Part shown: one piece after another, positions 43,990 through 53,099 of the stretch
Layout: each line of letters begins with the position of its first letter
How positions within the stretch are numbered: the first letter of the stretch is position 1
NCBI RefSeq assembly: GCF_003201835.2
Contig: NZ_CP029289.2
Coordinates: forward strand, 496,001 to 560,000
Source: Acidianus brierleyi
GTDB taxonomy: Archaea > Thermoproteota > Thermoprotei_A > Sulfolobales > Sulfolobaceae
Reading direction: 5' to 3'
DNA length: 64,000 nucleotides
Translations under genes and position numbers: made by a program
The notes under the pieces: generated by a model
Seen by the model: the letters and a program-made list of their open reading frames with translations, nothing else
The model's database searches: none
What the model was told of the DNA's origin: nothing

Positions 43990-45258
43990 ATGGGTAGTCT
44001 AAAAACTATTGTTTTAAGTTCAATGATAGGTAATATAATGGAATGGTACGACGTATTCATATTCTCAACTGGTGCACTATATATAGCTAAGGCTTTTTTA
44101 CCTTCAAAAGTAACACCTACCATTGCTCTATTAGACGTTTTCCTTATTCTAGCTCTAGGATTTATTACTAGGCCTTTAGGCGCTTTTGTATTTGGGAATT
44201 TTGGTGACAAATTAGGTAGAAAAAGAATGCTAATAGTAACATTATCATTAACCGGAATATCAAGTGGATTAGTAGGATTACTACCTACTTATATAGATAT
44301 CGGATTCATATCTTTAATTCTTTTATCGATATTAAGAATATCATTAGGTATAGGCTTAGGAGGAGAATGGGGCGGAGGATTATTATTAATAGTAGAAAAC
44401 ACATATCATAGGAATCCATTTTATGTTTCTTTCTTTCAATCATCAGTTAGTATTGGATTAATAGTGGGGTCATTAGTATTTCTTACGTTGGAAACTTTAC
44501 TACCATCCTCTGAAATGTATTCCTTTGGATGGAGAATAGCCTTCTTAATATCGTTCTTACTTCTAGTAATAGGTTTAATAATAAGATTAAAAATAGGAGA
44601 AACTGAAATGTTCAAGAAAGCATTAGAAAATGGAGAAATATTAAGAAAGCCAGGACTTAGCTTATTCAAGAATCATTTTGAAAAAGTAGTCTTGGGAATC
44701 TTAATTGTAGGAGGTTTAGCTATATATTTTATAGGTTCGGTAAGTATTCCAAATCTATATGAGTTTAATAAAATAGTATCTCCTACTCAATATTTTTATG
44801 GTATAATGTTATTTGGAATAATCGATATATTATTCGTTTTTATTGGCGGTATTCTTTCTTCAAATTGGAAAAAGATAATTATTTTTACTGTAATAGGTAA
44901 CTTATTGGGCATATTTGTTCTTTATCCAGCGTTTTTATTAAAAACTCCTACAAATTATTTGCTATTTCAAACATTATTAGGAATTTCCCATGGTATAATG
45001 TACTCTCCAGTAGCCGTAATTTTAGTTAAACTATTTCCAACAAATGTAAGATACAGTGGGATTTCTGCGTCATATCAATTTGCTGGTGCTTTCTTAGGAG
45101 GAATAGAACCTTATGTAATTACTTGGTTAAGTACATTTAATTACTTATTTTATCCTATATATCAAATTTTATTATGTGTAATTTCCATAGTAATTTCTAT
45201 TATAGTATACAAATATAACCTAGCAAAATACCTTGAAACAGAGGTGGAGAAAAGATGA
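43990..45258 (+). CDS. MFS transporter, metabolite:proton symporter type
   Basis: A 422-residue 12-span carrier. GNIMEWYDVFIF near residues 14-25 is the hallmark of the metabolite:H+ symporter family (KgtP, ShiA, ProP), and GDKLGRKRML near residue 80 is the MFS loop 2-3 motif. It imports an organic acid, betaine or aromatic acid. It overlaps the following nitrilase gene in ATGA, so the imported compound is likely a substrate of that pathway. The TATA-like TTTTTACATA at 43951-43960 suits the start at 43990. Confidence 0.9.
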   Translation: MGSLKTIVLSSMIGNIMEWYDVFIFSTGALYIAKAFLPSKVTPTIALLDVFLILALGFITRPLGAFVFGNFGDKLGRKRMLIVTLSLTGISSGLVGLLPTYIDIGFISLILLSILRISLGIGLGGEWGGGLLLIVENTYHRNPFYVSFFQSSVSIGLIVGSLVFLTLETLLPSSEMYSFGWRIAFLISFLLLVIGLIIRLKIGETEMFKKALENGEILRKPGLSLFKNHFEKVVLGILIVGGLAIYFIGSVSIPNLYEFNKIVSPTQYFYGIMLFGIIDILFVFIGGILSSNWKKIIIFTVIGNLLGIFVLYPAFLLKTPTNYLLFQTLLGISHGIMYSPVAVILVKLFPTNVRYSGISASYQFAGAFLGGIEPYVITWLSTFNYLFYPIYQILLCVISIVISIIVYKYNLAKYLETEVEKR

Positions 45259-46049
45259 GAATATCAACTGTTCAGTTAATAACGAGTAGAAATAAAGAAG
45301 AAAATTTGAGAAAAATACAGCAATATATAGAAAAAGCTAAGGATACTAACTCGGAACTTGTAGTATTTCCAGAAGCAAGTATGTTTTTCTCTCCCCCAGA
45401 CGAGTCACCAGAAATATTATATGAGAAAGCAGAAGATTTGGAAGGACCGTGGATAACTGAAGTTAAAAAATCTGCTAAAGAAAATGGAATTAATGTAATT
45501 TTGGGAATATATGAAAGAAGTAATAACAAAAAGGTATATTTAACTGCAGTATTTATTGATAAAACTGGTGATTTGAAATATGCATATAGAAAAACTCACT
45601 TATATGATGCTTTTAGCTTTATGGAATCAGAGAGAATAGAGCCTGGAAAAGAGTATTATTCTCCAATAAATATTGATGGACTAAAAGCAGGAATACTTCT
45701 TTGTTACGAATTAAGATTCCCAGAGATATCTCGGACATATGCATTAAAAGGCGTAGATTTACTAATTGTTCCAGCTGCATGGGTAAAAGGATATTTAAAA
45801 GAGGACCATTTGTTGACGCTAGCTAAAGCAAGGGCATTGGAAAATACTAGTTATTTAGTATTATCAGCTCAGATAGGAAATATATTTACTGGATATAGTA
45901 TGGTAATAGATCCATTAGGTGTACCTATTTCAAGAGCTACAGAAAAAGAAGGTATAATAACATCAGAAATTGATAAAGAAAGAATAAAAGAAGTTAGGGA
46001 CACTCTTCCAGTTCTATATCAAAGACGAGAAGATTTATACTTTAGGTGA
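45255..46049 (+). CDS. Nitrilase-superfamily C-N hydrolase
   Basis: A 264-residue hydrolase with the Glu-Lys-Cys triad in VVFPEASMFF, YRKTHLYD and LLCYELRFPE. The LCYELRFPE context is closer to omega-amidase/NIT2-like or aliphatic amidase enzymes than the HDRHFPE of the other two copies in the window. It may hydrolyse an omega-amide or carbamoyl acid. It is flanked by 4-base overlaps to an MFS carrier and an aminotransferase, fitting import, amide hydrolysis and transamination. Confidence 0.87.
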   Translation: MRISTVQLITSRNKEENLRKIQQYIEKAKDTNSELVVFPEASMFFSPPDESPEILYEKAEDLEGPWITEVKKSAKENGINVILGIYERSNNKKVYLTAVFIDKTGDLKYAYRKTHLYDAFSFMESERIEPGKEYYSPINIDGLKAGILLCYELRFPEISRTYALKGVDLLIVPAAWVKGYLKEDHLLTLAKARALENTSYLVLSAQIGNIFTGYSMVIDPLGVPISRATEKEGIITSEIDKERIKEVRDTLPVLYQRREDLYFR

Positions 46050-47212
46050 CACTTTTGTACAACATGTTTTCAAAATACGCAGATAATTTAAGATTATCAG
46101 AATTATTACGTTATTTTAAAATTATCTCAAAAAAGCCTAATATAATAAACTTTGTAAATGGGTTACCAGATCCTAGAACTGTTCCAGTAAACGAAATAGA
46201 AGAGATTCTAAATCAAGTCATAAAAGAATACTCTGTTACAGCGTTCCAATATAGCATAACTTGCGGTATAAAAGAATTAAAAGATCAAATTATAGAACTT
46301 GTGAAGAATAGAGGAATATACGGAGTTAATGAAAACAATATTTGCATAACAGTCGGAAGTCAAGAGGCACTTTACATGCTTTTCTCTATTTTTATAAATC
46401 CAGGAGATAGTGTAGCAGTAGAGAATCCAACGTATATATCAGCCTTAGAAACTCTTAGAACCCTAAATCCTAATTTTAAAGGGATAAATATTACAAATAA
46501 TGGTTACGAAATGGATAGCTTAAGAGAAAGTAATGCTAAGCTACTTTATACTGTACCATCAGCTCAAAATCCTTCAGGCTACACACTAAGCCTAAAAGAA
46601 CGTAAGAAGATAATAGAACTAGCACACGAAAATAATACAACAATCATTGAAGACGATACATATGGTTTTCTTCTCTTTGATAATTATGTTCCATCAATGA
46701 AATCTCTAGATGACGAAGATAGAGTAATTTACGTTGGAAGTATGAGTAAGATATTCTCTTCTGGCCTTAGAATTGGATGGATTATAGCTAATGAAAAGGT
46801 TATAGAAAAAATAGAGGCATTAAAGCAAAATATTAACGCTCATTCTCCAACAATAAATCAACTATTAACAGCTGAAGCTATAAGGTCAGGAGTTATAGAT
46901 AGAAATATAATAAATGCTAGAAATATATACAGATTAAAAAGCGAAATTATGAAAAATGAAATTATGAAAAATCTGGGAGATAAAATAGAGTTTATTTCTC
47001 CTACCGGTGGAATGTTTTTCTTCTTATGGCTAAAAGACATTGATACCGAGAAGTTATTAGAAAAAGCAATAAATAATAATGTTGCGTATCTACCTGGAAA
47101 ATACTTTTATCACGACATGTCTGGATATAATACCATAAGGCTGAGCTATAGTTATCCTAATGAAAAAGAAATAGTTGAAGGAATAAAAAGACTGAGTGAG
47201 ATAATATATTAG
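46046..47212 (+). CDS. PLP-dependent class I/II aminotransferase (LysN/2-aminoadipate type)
   Basis: A 388-residue fold-type I aminotransferase: PSAQNPSG with N175, IEDDTYG near 201-207, and the PLP lysine K235 in GSMSKIFSSGLRIG. It begins with a GTG that overlaps the nitrilase stop (GTGA). It is the full-length relative of the enzyme at 14636. Its 3' end overlaps the convergent NCS1 gene by 4 bases. Likely broad-specificity transamination of the amino acid released by the preceding hydrolase. Confidence 0.9.
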   Translation: MTLLYNMFSKYADNLRLSELLRYFKIISKKPNIINFVNGLPDPRTVPVNEIEEILNQVIKEYSVTAFQYSITCGIKELKDQIIELVKNRGIYGVNENNICITVGSQEALYMLFSIFINPGDSVAVENPTYISALETLRTLNPNFKGINITNNGYEMDSLRESNAKLLYTVPSAQNPSGYTLSLKERKKIIELAHENNTTIIEDDTYGFLLFDNYVPSMKSLDDEDRVIYVGSMSKIFSSGLRIGWIIANEKVIEKIEALKQNINAHSPTINQLLTAEAIRSGVIDRNIINARNIYRLKSEIMKNEIMKNLGDKIEFISPTGGMFFFLWLKDIDTEKLLEKAINNNVAYLPGKYFYHDMSGYNTIRLSYSYPNEKEIVEGIKRLSEIIY

Positions 47213-48555
47213 AAATGTATTTTTTGTAAAGCATAGTATATGCCTGAATCTATTAGGCTTCCAAGAACCTGGTATGGAAAGTATTCACTTAAAATTCCAT
47301 AAAAGTTATAGTAATTTAGCATAAAACCTATAATAAGAGCTATAATAGCTTTTAGTTTAATTCCATTATTATAATAGAAGGAACTAACACTATTATTTCT
47401 TAGATTTACGTACCAATCAACTATCAATATAAAAGTAAAAGGCAATATTAGGTCTCCAACTAGCAAAAGGAAGTTTTCAATATAGTTTAATATCCCAAGT
47501 ATTGCAAGGATTATTGATACTGTTCCTAATAATATTGAAGCTAATGGTTGAGAAATCATATATGATTTAGCTTTTTTCATAAACGTTTCCATTGAGACTA
47601 ATAGATCAGCCACTGCAGGATATAAGTTCATTGAATTAGTATGAATTATTGCTATAGACGCTCCTATAGCTGCTACTAGAACCCATATTGGATCTCCATT
47701 TCTATAAACTGCTGCTAAGTTCCAATTTCCAGTCGCGCCTTGAGAAATATATCCTAATAATCCCATCAAGAAAACTGGAAGCATTATCCCTATTCCAGGA
47801 GAAACGAAATAAGATAAGGAAAATTTATTGTATGGTTTAGCAAATCTGGTTATGGTAGTTATCTTATAAGCCCATGATAGAATAGAGAAAGTTAGAATAA
47901 GATTAATTGATAATCCCCAATTTACTGTAGTAGACGGTGACATCATAGCTGAAATATTCGGATGATAGTATGAGAATAAATAGTAAGCTAAGATAGCGTA
48001 ACTTATTACTAGAATCGGTGAAGTAAATCTATAGAAATAGTTTAACCATTTAGCACCAAATATTACTAGAACTATTTGTAAAATTCCAAGAACTATTGAC
48101 CAAAAAGCTAATGATAATCCGCTAACAGAAGAAAGTATTTCCGCTCCTACAGCAAGATTTAAACCGAACCAACCCATGTTGACAAAAGTGTAGAGGAGAG
48201 ATAACATATTTGCTGGATAATAACCGAAAGTGCCTCTAGCTTGTGTAAGGGAAACTATTGGTTTTTGTCTTCCTATTTCAGAGAAGAGACCTGCAGGAAT
48301 TATTCCAATTAAAGTAGCTAGAGAAACTATTATAAGAAAATTAGGTATTCCAACTCCAAATAATAAATATCCCGCTAAAGGCGTTGCAGCAGAAGCACTA
48401 GCCATTGCCCAAAAAATAAAAATATCTATAGAAGATATTTTTCTCATTCTTTCTGGAACAGGTAAAACGCCAATAGTTTCTATTTCTTTACCTATTTTGC
48501 CAAGCTCTGGAATTCCTGAAGAGATTTCTTCACTTTTCCTTTCATCGTCTTCCAT
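47209..48555 (-). CDS. NCS1-family nucleobase/hydantoin permease (CodB-like)
   Basis: A 448-residue, 12-span permease. SIDIFIFWAMASASAATPLAGYLLFGVG and the QARGTFGYYPANMLSLLYTFVNMGWFGLN region are the nucleobase:cation symporter-1 signature. It imports cytosine, uracil, hydantoin or similar rings. An IS copy is inserted only 22 bases before its ATG. Without that insert the gene would start 13-14 bases after the nitrilase at 49619, with AAAGTGAT as ribosome site, so it was evidently the third gene of the PreA-nitrilase operon. Its present transcription depends on the IS end. Confidence 0.9.
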   Translation of the reverse strand: MEDDERKSEEISSGIPELGKIGKEIETIGVLPVPERMRKISSIDIFIFWAMASASAATPLAGYLLFGVGIPNFLIIVSLATLIGIIPAGLFSEIGRQKPIVSLTQARGTFGYYPANMLSLLYTFVNMGWFGLNLAVGAEILSSVSGLSLAFWSIVLGILQIVLVIFGAKWLNYFYRFTSPILVISYAILAYYLFSYYHPNISAMMSPSTTVNWGLSINLILTFSILSWAYKITTITRFAKPYNKFSLSYFVSPGIGIMLPVFLMGLLGYISQGATGNWNLAAVYRNGDPIWVLVAAIGASIAIIHTNSMNLYPAVADLLVSMETFMKKAKSYMISQPLASILLGTVSIILAILGILNYIENFLLLVGDLILPFTFILIVDWYVNLRNNSVSSFYYNNGIKLKAIIALIIGFMLNYYNFYGILSEYFPYQVLGSLIDSGIYYALQKIHF

Positions 48556-48567
48556 AATAAATCACTT

Positions 48568-48577
48568 TTTACAAGCT
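48568..48577 (+). repeat. Target-site duplication, left of IS copy A
   Basis: TTTACAAGCT, repeated exactly at 49618-49627 on the other side of the element. Confidence 0.85.
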
Positions 48578-49617
48578 ACGTTGTGGATCGCTTCAGAATT
48601 ATACAAAAATTTTTAAGTAATTATGCAGAGTATTACCCATGGAAAAGAAGAACACTAGGGATTGGAGCAAGTACGATGAGAACGTGTTAACAAGATATAA
48701 GCTAATGTTCCCCTTCTACGTCTTCGAACACTGGTGGGAATTACTCCAGGAAGAGAACAGGTACGCTAAGACCAAGTACAAGGCACCAAAGGAGTTCAAC
48801 GACTTCCTAGCATTCCTACACTTATTCTTACCCTACAGAGCAATAGAAGGAGTATTAAGCGCACTAGCAGAAATGAAGATAATCCCAACAAGCCTAGATT
48901 ATTCAACAATATGGGAAAGGGTAAGAAACATGAACATTAATTTCCCTGAAGCGAGTGACGAACTTGAAGTAATAGCTGATGGTACTGGAATAAGCACAAC
49001 AAGAGGAGGACAATAGTAGCAAAGTGGGGCAAAAGGAGGGATTCAAAATTCCTTAAGATTGAAGTAGTTATGGAGAAGGGCGAGTTCAAGATAGTAAGCG
49101 CTGAGGTGACGAGTAATGAGGCCGAATCTGCTTCAAATACTGTAAAGGACTTGAAGGAAAAGGGTAAGGAAGTTAAGAGGTTCTATGGCGATAAGGCTTA
49201 TGATACTAACGAGATTTATAATCTTGGTGTTGATGTTGTTGTTCCTCCTAGGAAAGACGCTTTAGGCGTGGTCATCCTGCTAGGCGTAAGGCTGTGCGCG
49301 AGTTCAAGAAGTTGGGTTATGTACGTTGGCGGGATGAGAAGGGTTAGTTAAGGTGGTTGGTTGAATCCTTGTTCTCAGCGGTTAAGCATTTGGTGAGTCT
49401 GTTAGGGCTACGAGTTTTGCTGGTCAAGTTGTTGAGGCTAAGCTAGTTTGGCTTATGCTTGGATGATGTACATGGCCAACCTTGTTGTTGGTCGAGCTAA
49501 GGGCTTTGAGGTCAAGAAGTAGTATAGTAAATTATTTAGGAGAGATATTATTTTCTATAGAAAACATATTTTTACTGTATCATCCTATTGAAATATATTG
49601 AACGAACCCACAAAGCA
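48578..49617 (+). mobile_element. DDE-type insertion sequence, copy A (1040 bp)
   Basis: Bounded by a perfect 10-bp target duplication. The ends are imperfect inverted repeats: ACGTTGTGGATCG at the left and the complement of TGCTTTGTGGGTTCG at the right. It is nearly identical, in opposite orientation, to copy B at 58618-59642. It carries a decayed transposase. It lies between the nitrilase and NCS1 permease genes and splits their operon. Confidence 0.88.
48639..49522 (+). pseudogene. Transposase of IS copy A (DDE type, IS4/IS5 clan), frameshifted
   Basis: Starts MEKKNTRDWSKYDENVLTRY and keeps the frame to about 49016, where IADGTGIS holds the first Asp. A -1 shift at about 49000-49010 then continues IVAKWGKRRDSKF and YGDKAYD (second Asp). 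A further shift near 49260 leads to FRRGHPARRKAVREFKK, an early stop near 49345 and more shifts up to KKFEVKK-like end at the TAG at 49520. At least three lesions, so no active enzyme. The same lesions occur in copy B. Confidence 0.8.
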
Positions 49618-49627
49618 TTTACAAGCT
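49618..49627 (+). repeat. Target-site duplication, right of IS copy A
   Basis: TTTACAAGCT, the partner of 48568-48577. It includes the stop codon of the nitrilase gene, so that gene's end was not harmed. Confidence 0.85.
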
Positions 49628-50464
49628 TTCAATATATATCGATGATATTTCTTCGTAATTTTCAGGTTTTCTATCCCTTAAGAAGGGAGCTTTTTTCCTT
49701 CTTTCTCTTATATAATTCAAATCTATATCAACTATTTCATAGCCTTCTATACTATCCATTTCTTTAACTATTTTACCTACAGGGTCTGCAACTAAACTTT
49801 TTCCAAAATACTCAATTTCTTTTCCTTGAAATACTTCTGGTGTTCTATTTACTCCAACTACATATATGGTATTAAACGCTGCATGTGCCCTCAATTCTAA
49901 TTCCCATGTTTCTGGGTAAAAATTAGTTGTTGTAGGAATAGTTACTATATCCGCACCTTTTAATGTCAGAATTCTTACGCCTTCAGGGAAATGTCTATCA
50001 TAACATATTATTCCTCCAACTTTGTAGTCTCCAAAATTGAAAACAGGATAATCTTTCCCTGCTTTAAAATAGAATTTCTCATAGTATCCAGGAACTTGAG
50101 GTAAATGTGTTTTTCTATATTTTCCCAAAATATTTCCATCTTTTATAAATACTGATGTATCGTAATAAATTCCCCTTATTTTTTTGTCCTCTTCAAAGAA
50201 CGTAATAACCATACCTACCTTATATTGCTTAGAAAATTCATAAAAGGTTCTTACTGTAGGTCCATCGTCTGGTTCTGCTAAATCAAAAAATTTTGGGTCT
50301 TCTGTTGCAGCAAAATATTGAGTGGTAAATAACTCGTTATATACTATCAATTCTGCGCCGTCTTTGACAGCACTTTTTGCATAATCTAAGGCTTTCTTTA
50401 TATTAGCTTCTTTTGATTCTATACTGCCCATTTGTATCATAGCTACTTTAACCATATATCTCAC
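49619..50464 (-). CDS. Beta-ureidopropionase-like nitrilase-superfamily hydrolase
   Basis: A 281-residue C-N hydrolase: Glu in VYNELFTTQYF, Lys in YRKTHLPQVPGYYEKF and Cys in IICYDRHFPEG. The CYDRHFPEG and HLPQ contexts are those of N-carbamoyl-beta-alanine amidohydrolase and N-carbamoylputrescine amidase. It overlaps the PreA-like gene by 17 bases. With the divergent dihydropyrimidinase this gives all three steps of reductive uracil breakdown. Confidence 0.9.
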   Translation of the reverse strand: MRYMVKVAMIQMGSIESKEANIKKALDYAKSAVKDGAELIVYNELFTTQYFAATEDPKFFDLAEPDDGPTVRTFYEFSKQYKVGMVITFFEEDKKIRGIYYDTSVFIKDGNILGKYRKTHLPQVPGYYEKFYFKAGKDYPVFNFGDYKVGGIICYDRHFPEGVRILTLKGADIVTIPTTTNFYPETWELELRAHAAFNTIYVVGVNRTPEVFQGKEIEYFGKSLVADPVGKIVKEMDSIEGYEIVDIDLNYIRERRKKAPFLRDRKPENYEEISSIYIESL

Positions 50465-51494
50465 CTCTGACTACGTTTATTTCTTCATCTATATTAGTTC
50501 TCCTCTTAGTTACTTTTTCCAAAAATTCATATTCACGCATTTTTTTAGAAGCTATACCTATCATATCTTCTAGGTTAGAATAACCTTTTCTTTCCATGAA
50601 AGAGTAAAGTTCTTTTTTCCATTCTTCTATAAACTCGAAACCTCTAATCATAGTGTATGTTACTGACTGTACGGTTTTAGCTCCCATCATCATATATTCT
50701 ACAGCATCTTTCCAGTCAAATATACCGCCAACTCCACTTATTTCTACAGATGTGGATGAGAAGATCTTGGACACCGCAGCTAGTCCTATAGGCTTTATAG
50801 CAGGTCCAGATATTCCTCCATATCCAGAATATCCATTAATATCTGGTAATGGTTGTCCTCTTTCTATGTCAACACCTATAACTCCACTAACAGTATTTAT
50901 TGCAGTTACCGCTTTAGCACCTGCATTTTCTGCCTCTTTTGCTATATCTTTAATTTCAGTAACATTAGGCGTTAATTTTACTACAATTGGTATTCCAACC
51001 GAAGATACTACCTCTTTTGTATACTTATAAACCAAATCGGGATGTTGACCTATGAATGCTCCAGTTTTCCTTTCTGGTTCTCCGTGCGGACATCCAAAAT
51101 TAAGCTCTAGCATAGAAGCCCCTCTATCTTCAGCCCATCTAGCTAGTTTTACCCATTCAGAAAAATCTGAGCCACCCATTATACTAGCTATTATAGGAAT
51201 TTTTACTTCTGACTTAATTATTTTCATATATTTATCCCATGTATCTAATTGATCTTCAGTTATTAACTCTAAATTTTCAAATGCTATAAGTTCCTTATTT
51301 CTTCTCATTGTTCCATACATAGGCCTTACAGACTTCCTTACTATCGAATCTCCAATTGTTTTTAGGACTATTCCTCCCCATCCTGCTCTATACGCTGATA
51401 TGATTTTTATTGGATTTCCTGATGTCGGTCCAGAACCTACAAAAAATGGATTAGGGAAAGAGACATCACCAAAATTTACGGATATATCTTTCAT
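50448..51494 (-). CDS. PreA-like dihydropyrimidine dehydrogenase subunit, catalytic Cys replaced by Ile
   Basis: A 348-residue FMN TIM-barrel enzyme. It aligns well with the pyrimidine domain of dihydropyrimidine dehydrogenase: FGDVSFPNPFFVGSG, GIVLKT, LNFGCPHG at 131-138, KLTPNVTEI and AINTVSG. In mammalian and bacterial enzymes the mobile loop reads GxACGQ with a proton-donating Cys; here residues 145-150 are GAFIGQ, so Ile148 stands at that position. The C-terminal ferredoxin-like 4Fe-4S part of bacterial PreA is also missing, and no PreT partner is adjacent. It probably still binds FMN and a pyrimidine-like ring, but the chemistry or direction may differ. Confidence 0.85.
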   Translation of the reverse strand: MKDISVNFGDVSFPNPFFVGSGPTSGNPIKIISAYRAGWGGIVLKTIGDSIVRKSVRPMYGTMRRNKELIAFENLELITEDQLDTWDKYMKIIKSEVKIPIIASIMGGSDFSEWVKLARWAEDRGASMLELNFGCPHGEPERKTGAFIGQHPDLVYKYTKEVVSSVGIPIVVKLTPNVTEIKDIAKEAENAGAKAVTAINTVSGVIGVDIERGQPLPDINGYSGYGGISGPAIKPIGLAAVSKIFSSTSVEISGVGGIFDWKDAVEYMMMGAKTVQSVTYTMIRGFEFIEEWKKELYSFMERKGYSNLEDMIGIASKKMREYEFLEKVTKRRTNIDEEINVVRGEIYG

Positions 51495-51672
51495 AGAAAA
51501 GCTTGTAATTGAACTATATTTAAGTATAGATCCATTTTACATTAAATATTTTCCAAAATATTCAATACAGAAACTGTTTCACTCTTGATAACTTTTAGAT
51601 ATAAACTTTGGAAATTTTATAAAAAGAATTTCTTTAGGCGTTAAAAAGTTTTTAATATTAAAATGGAAATTT

Positions 51673-51683
51673 CTTATAAATAT
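51673..51683 (+). promoter_or_regulatory. TATA box of the dihydropyrimidinase operon
   Basis: CTTATAAATAT centred 25 bases ahead of the ATG at 51702. It supports that start over the in-frame ATG at 51663, which lies upstream of the box. Confidence 0.6.
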
Positions 51684-51701
51684 ATTAGGACTAAAGAACT
51701 T

Positions 51702-53093
51702 ATGAGCCTAGACATAGTATTAAAAAACGCTAAGATATTCACTTCTTCAGGTCCTATAGAAGGAGATATTGGAATAAAAGATGGAAAAATAGTTAAGATT
51801 GGAGATATACAAGAACAATATATAAAGACCATTGATTTAAGTGGAAAATATGTTATCCCAGGTTTAATAGATGGACATACTCACATGGAATTCCCGTTTA
51901 TGAGCGAGATAACTGCAGACGATTTCTATTATGGGACTAAAGCTTCTATTGCTGGCGGTGTAACTACTATAGTTGATTTCGTTACTCCTTCACATGGTCA
52001 AGATTTAATTTCTGCTTACGAAAAATGGAGGGGAAATGCTGACCCTAAAGTTGTATCCGACTATGGGCTCCATATGATAATTCGAGAGATAAACTCAAAC
52101 GTCTTGGAACAAATACCTAGTGTAATAAATAAAGGAGTAGTAAGTTTTAAGCTATTTATGGCATATAAGAATGAATTAATGCTTCCAGATGGAGATTTAT
52201 ACAAATTGATAAAAAAGATAAGTGATTTCGGAGGAGTAACTGGAATACATGCAGAAAATGGCGAAATAATAAATGAACTAATTCAGGAATTTCTTAAAGA
52301 AGGTAAAGTCGAGCCTATATATCATTATTATTCTAGACCAGACATATTAGAAATTGAGGCAACTAATAGAATAGCTTCTATTGCGAGTTTAGTAGGTAAA
52401 GATGTTAAAATGTATATTGTTCATACATCTACGGGAGAGGCTGTTGATATAATATCTAACTATAGAAAGATGGGATATAAATTCTTTAACGAAACTACGC
52501 CACATTATTTGACATTAAATACTGAGATGTTGAAAAGACCCGATGCGTTTAGGTATGTTATGAGCCCACCATTAAGAAGCGATGAGCAGAGAACAAAGCT
52601 ATGGTATAGATTAGCATCAGGTGACATCTTTACAATTGGTAGCGATCATTGCGTATACTCAGACTTACAAAAGAAACGTCATATGGAAAAGGTTCCACCA
52701 TTTAATGAAATACCTAATGGCGTTCCAGGTACTGAGACAATACTGCCTTTACTTTACTATTTTGGAGTTAAAAAGGGAATTATATCTATGGAGAGATTCA
52801 TAGAAGTAACGTCTTTAAATCCTGCTAAGTTATTTGGATTATATCCGCAGAAAGGTACAATTATGCCTGGCTCTGATGCAGATTTTGCAATCATAGATCC
52901 AGAAAAGAAAGTGAGAATTTCCCCTGATGTCCTTCACAGTAATATTGACTATACAATATATGACGGTGTAGAGGTAGAAGGATGGAACGTAATGACTATG
53001 AGAAGAGGAGAAATAGTTTACGAAGAAGGTCAAGTAATAGGTAAAAAAGGAAGCGGTAAATATATACCAGGCAAAACTCCCATAATGATGTGA
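51702..53093 (+). CDS. Dihydropyrimidinase (D-hydantoinase)
   Basis: About 463 residues from MSLDIVLKNAK. Complete active site: DGHTHMEFP (HxH), carbamylated Lys in SFKLFMAYKNEL, GIHAENG, YIVHTSTG and IGSDH. NEIPNGVPG matches the dihydropyrimidinase loop that contacts the ring. This is the most canonical of the three copies and should convert dihydrouracil/dihydrothymine to the N-carbamoyl-beta-amino acid. It heads an operon with an NCS1 permease and a thiouracil-desulfidase-like gene, and is divergent from the PreA-like operon. Confidence 0.92.
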   Translation: MSLDIVLKNAKIFTSSGPIEGDIGIKDGKIVKIGDIQEQYIKTIDLSGKYVIPGLIDGHTHMEFPFMSEITADDFYYGTKASIAGGVTTIVDFVTPSHGQDLISAYEKWRGNADPKVVSDYGLHMIIREINSNVLEQIPSVINKGVVSFKLFMAYKNELMLPDGDLYKLIKKISDFGGVTGIHAENGEIINELIQEFLKEGKVEPIYHYYSRPDILEIEATNRIASIASLVGKDVKMYIVHTSTGEAVDIISNYRKMGYKFFNETTPHYLTLNTEMLKRPDAFRYVMSPPLRSDEQRTKLWYRLASGDIFTIGSDHCVYSDLQKKRHMEKVPPFNEIPNGVPGTETILPLLYYFGVKKGIISMERFIEVTSLNPAKLFGLYPQKGTIMPGSDADFAIIDPEKKVRISPDVLHSNIDYTIYDGVEVEGWNVMTMRRGEIVYEEGQVIGKKGSGKYIPGKTPIMM

Positions 53094-53099
53094 CTCTAA

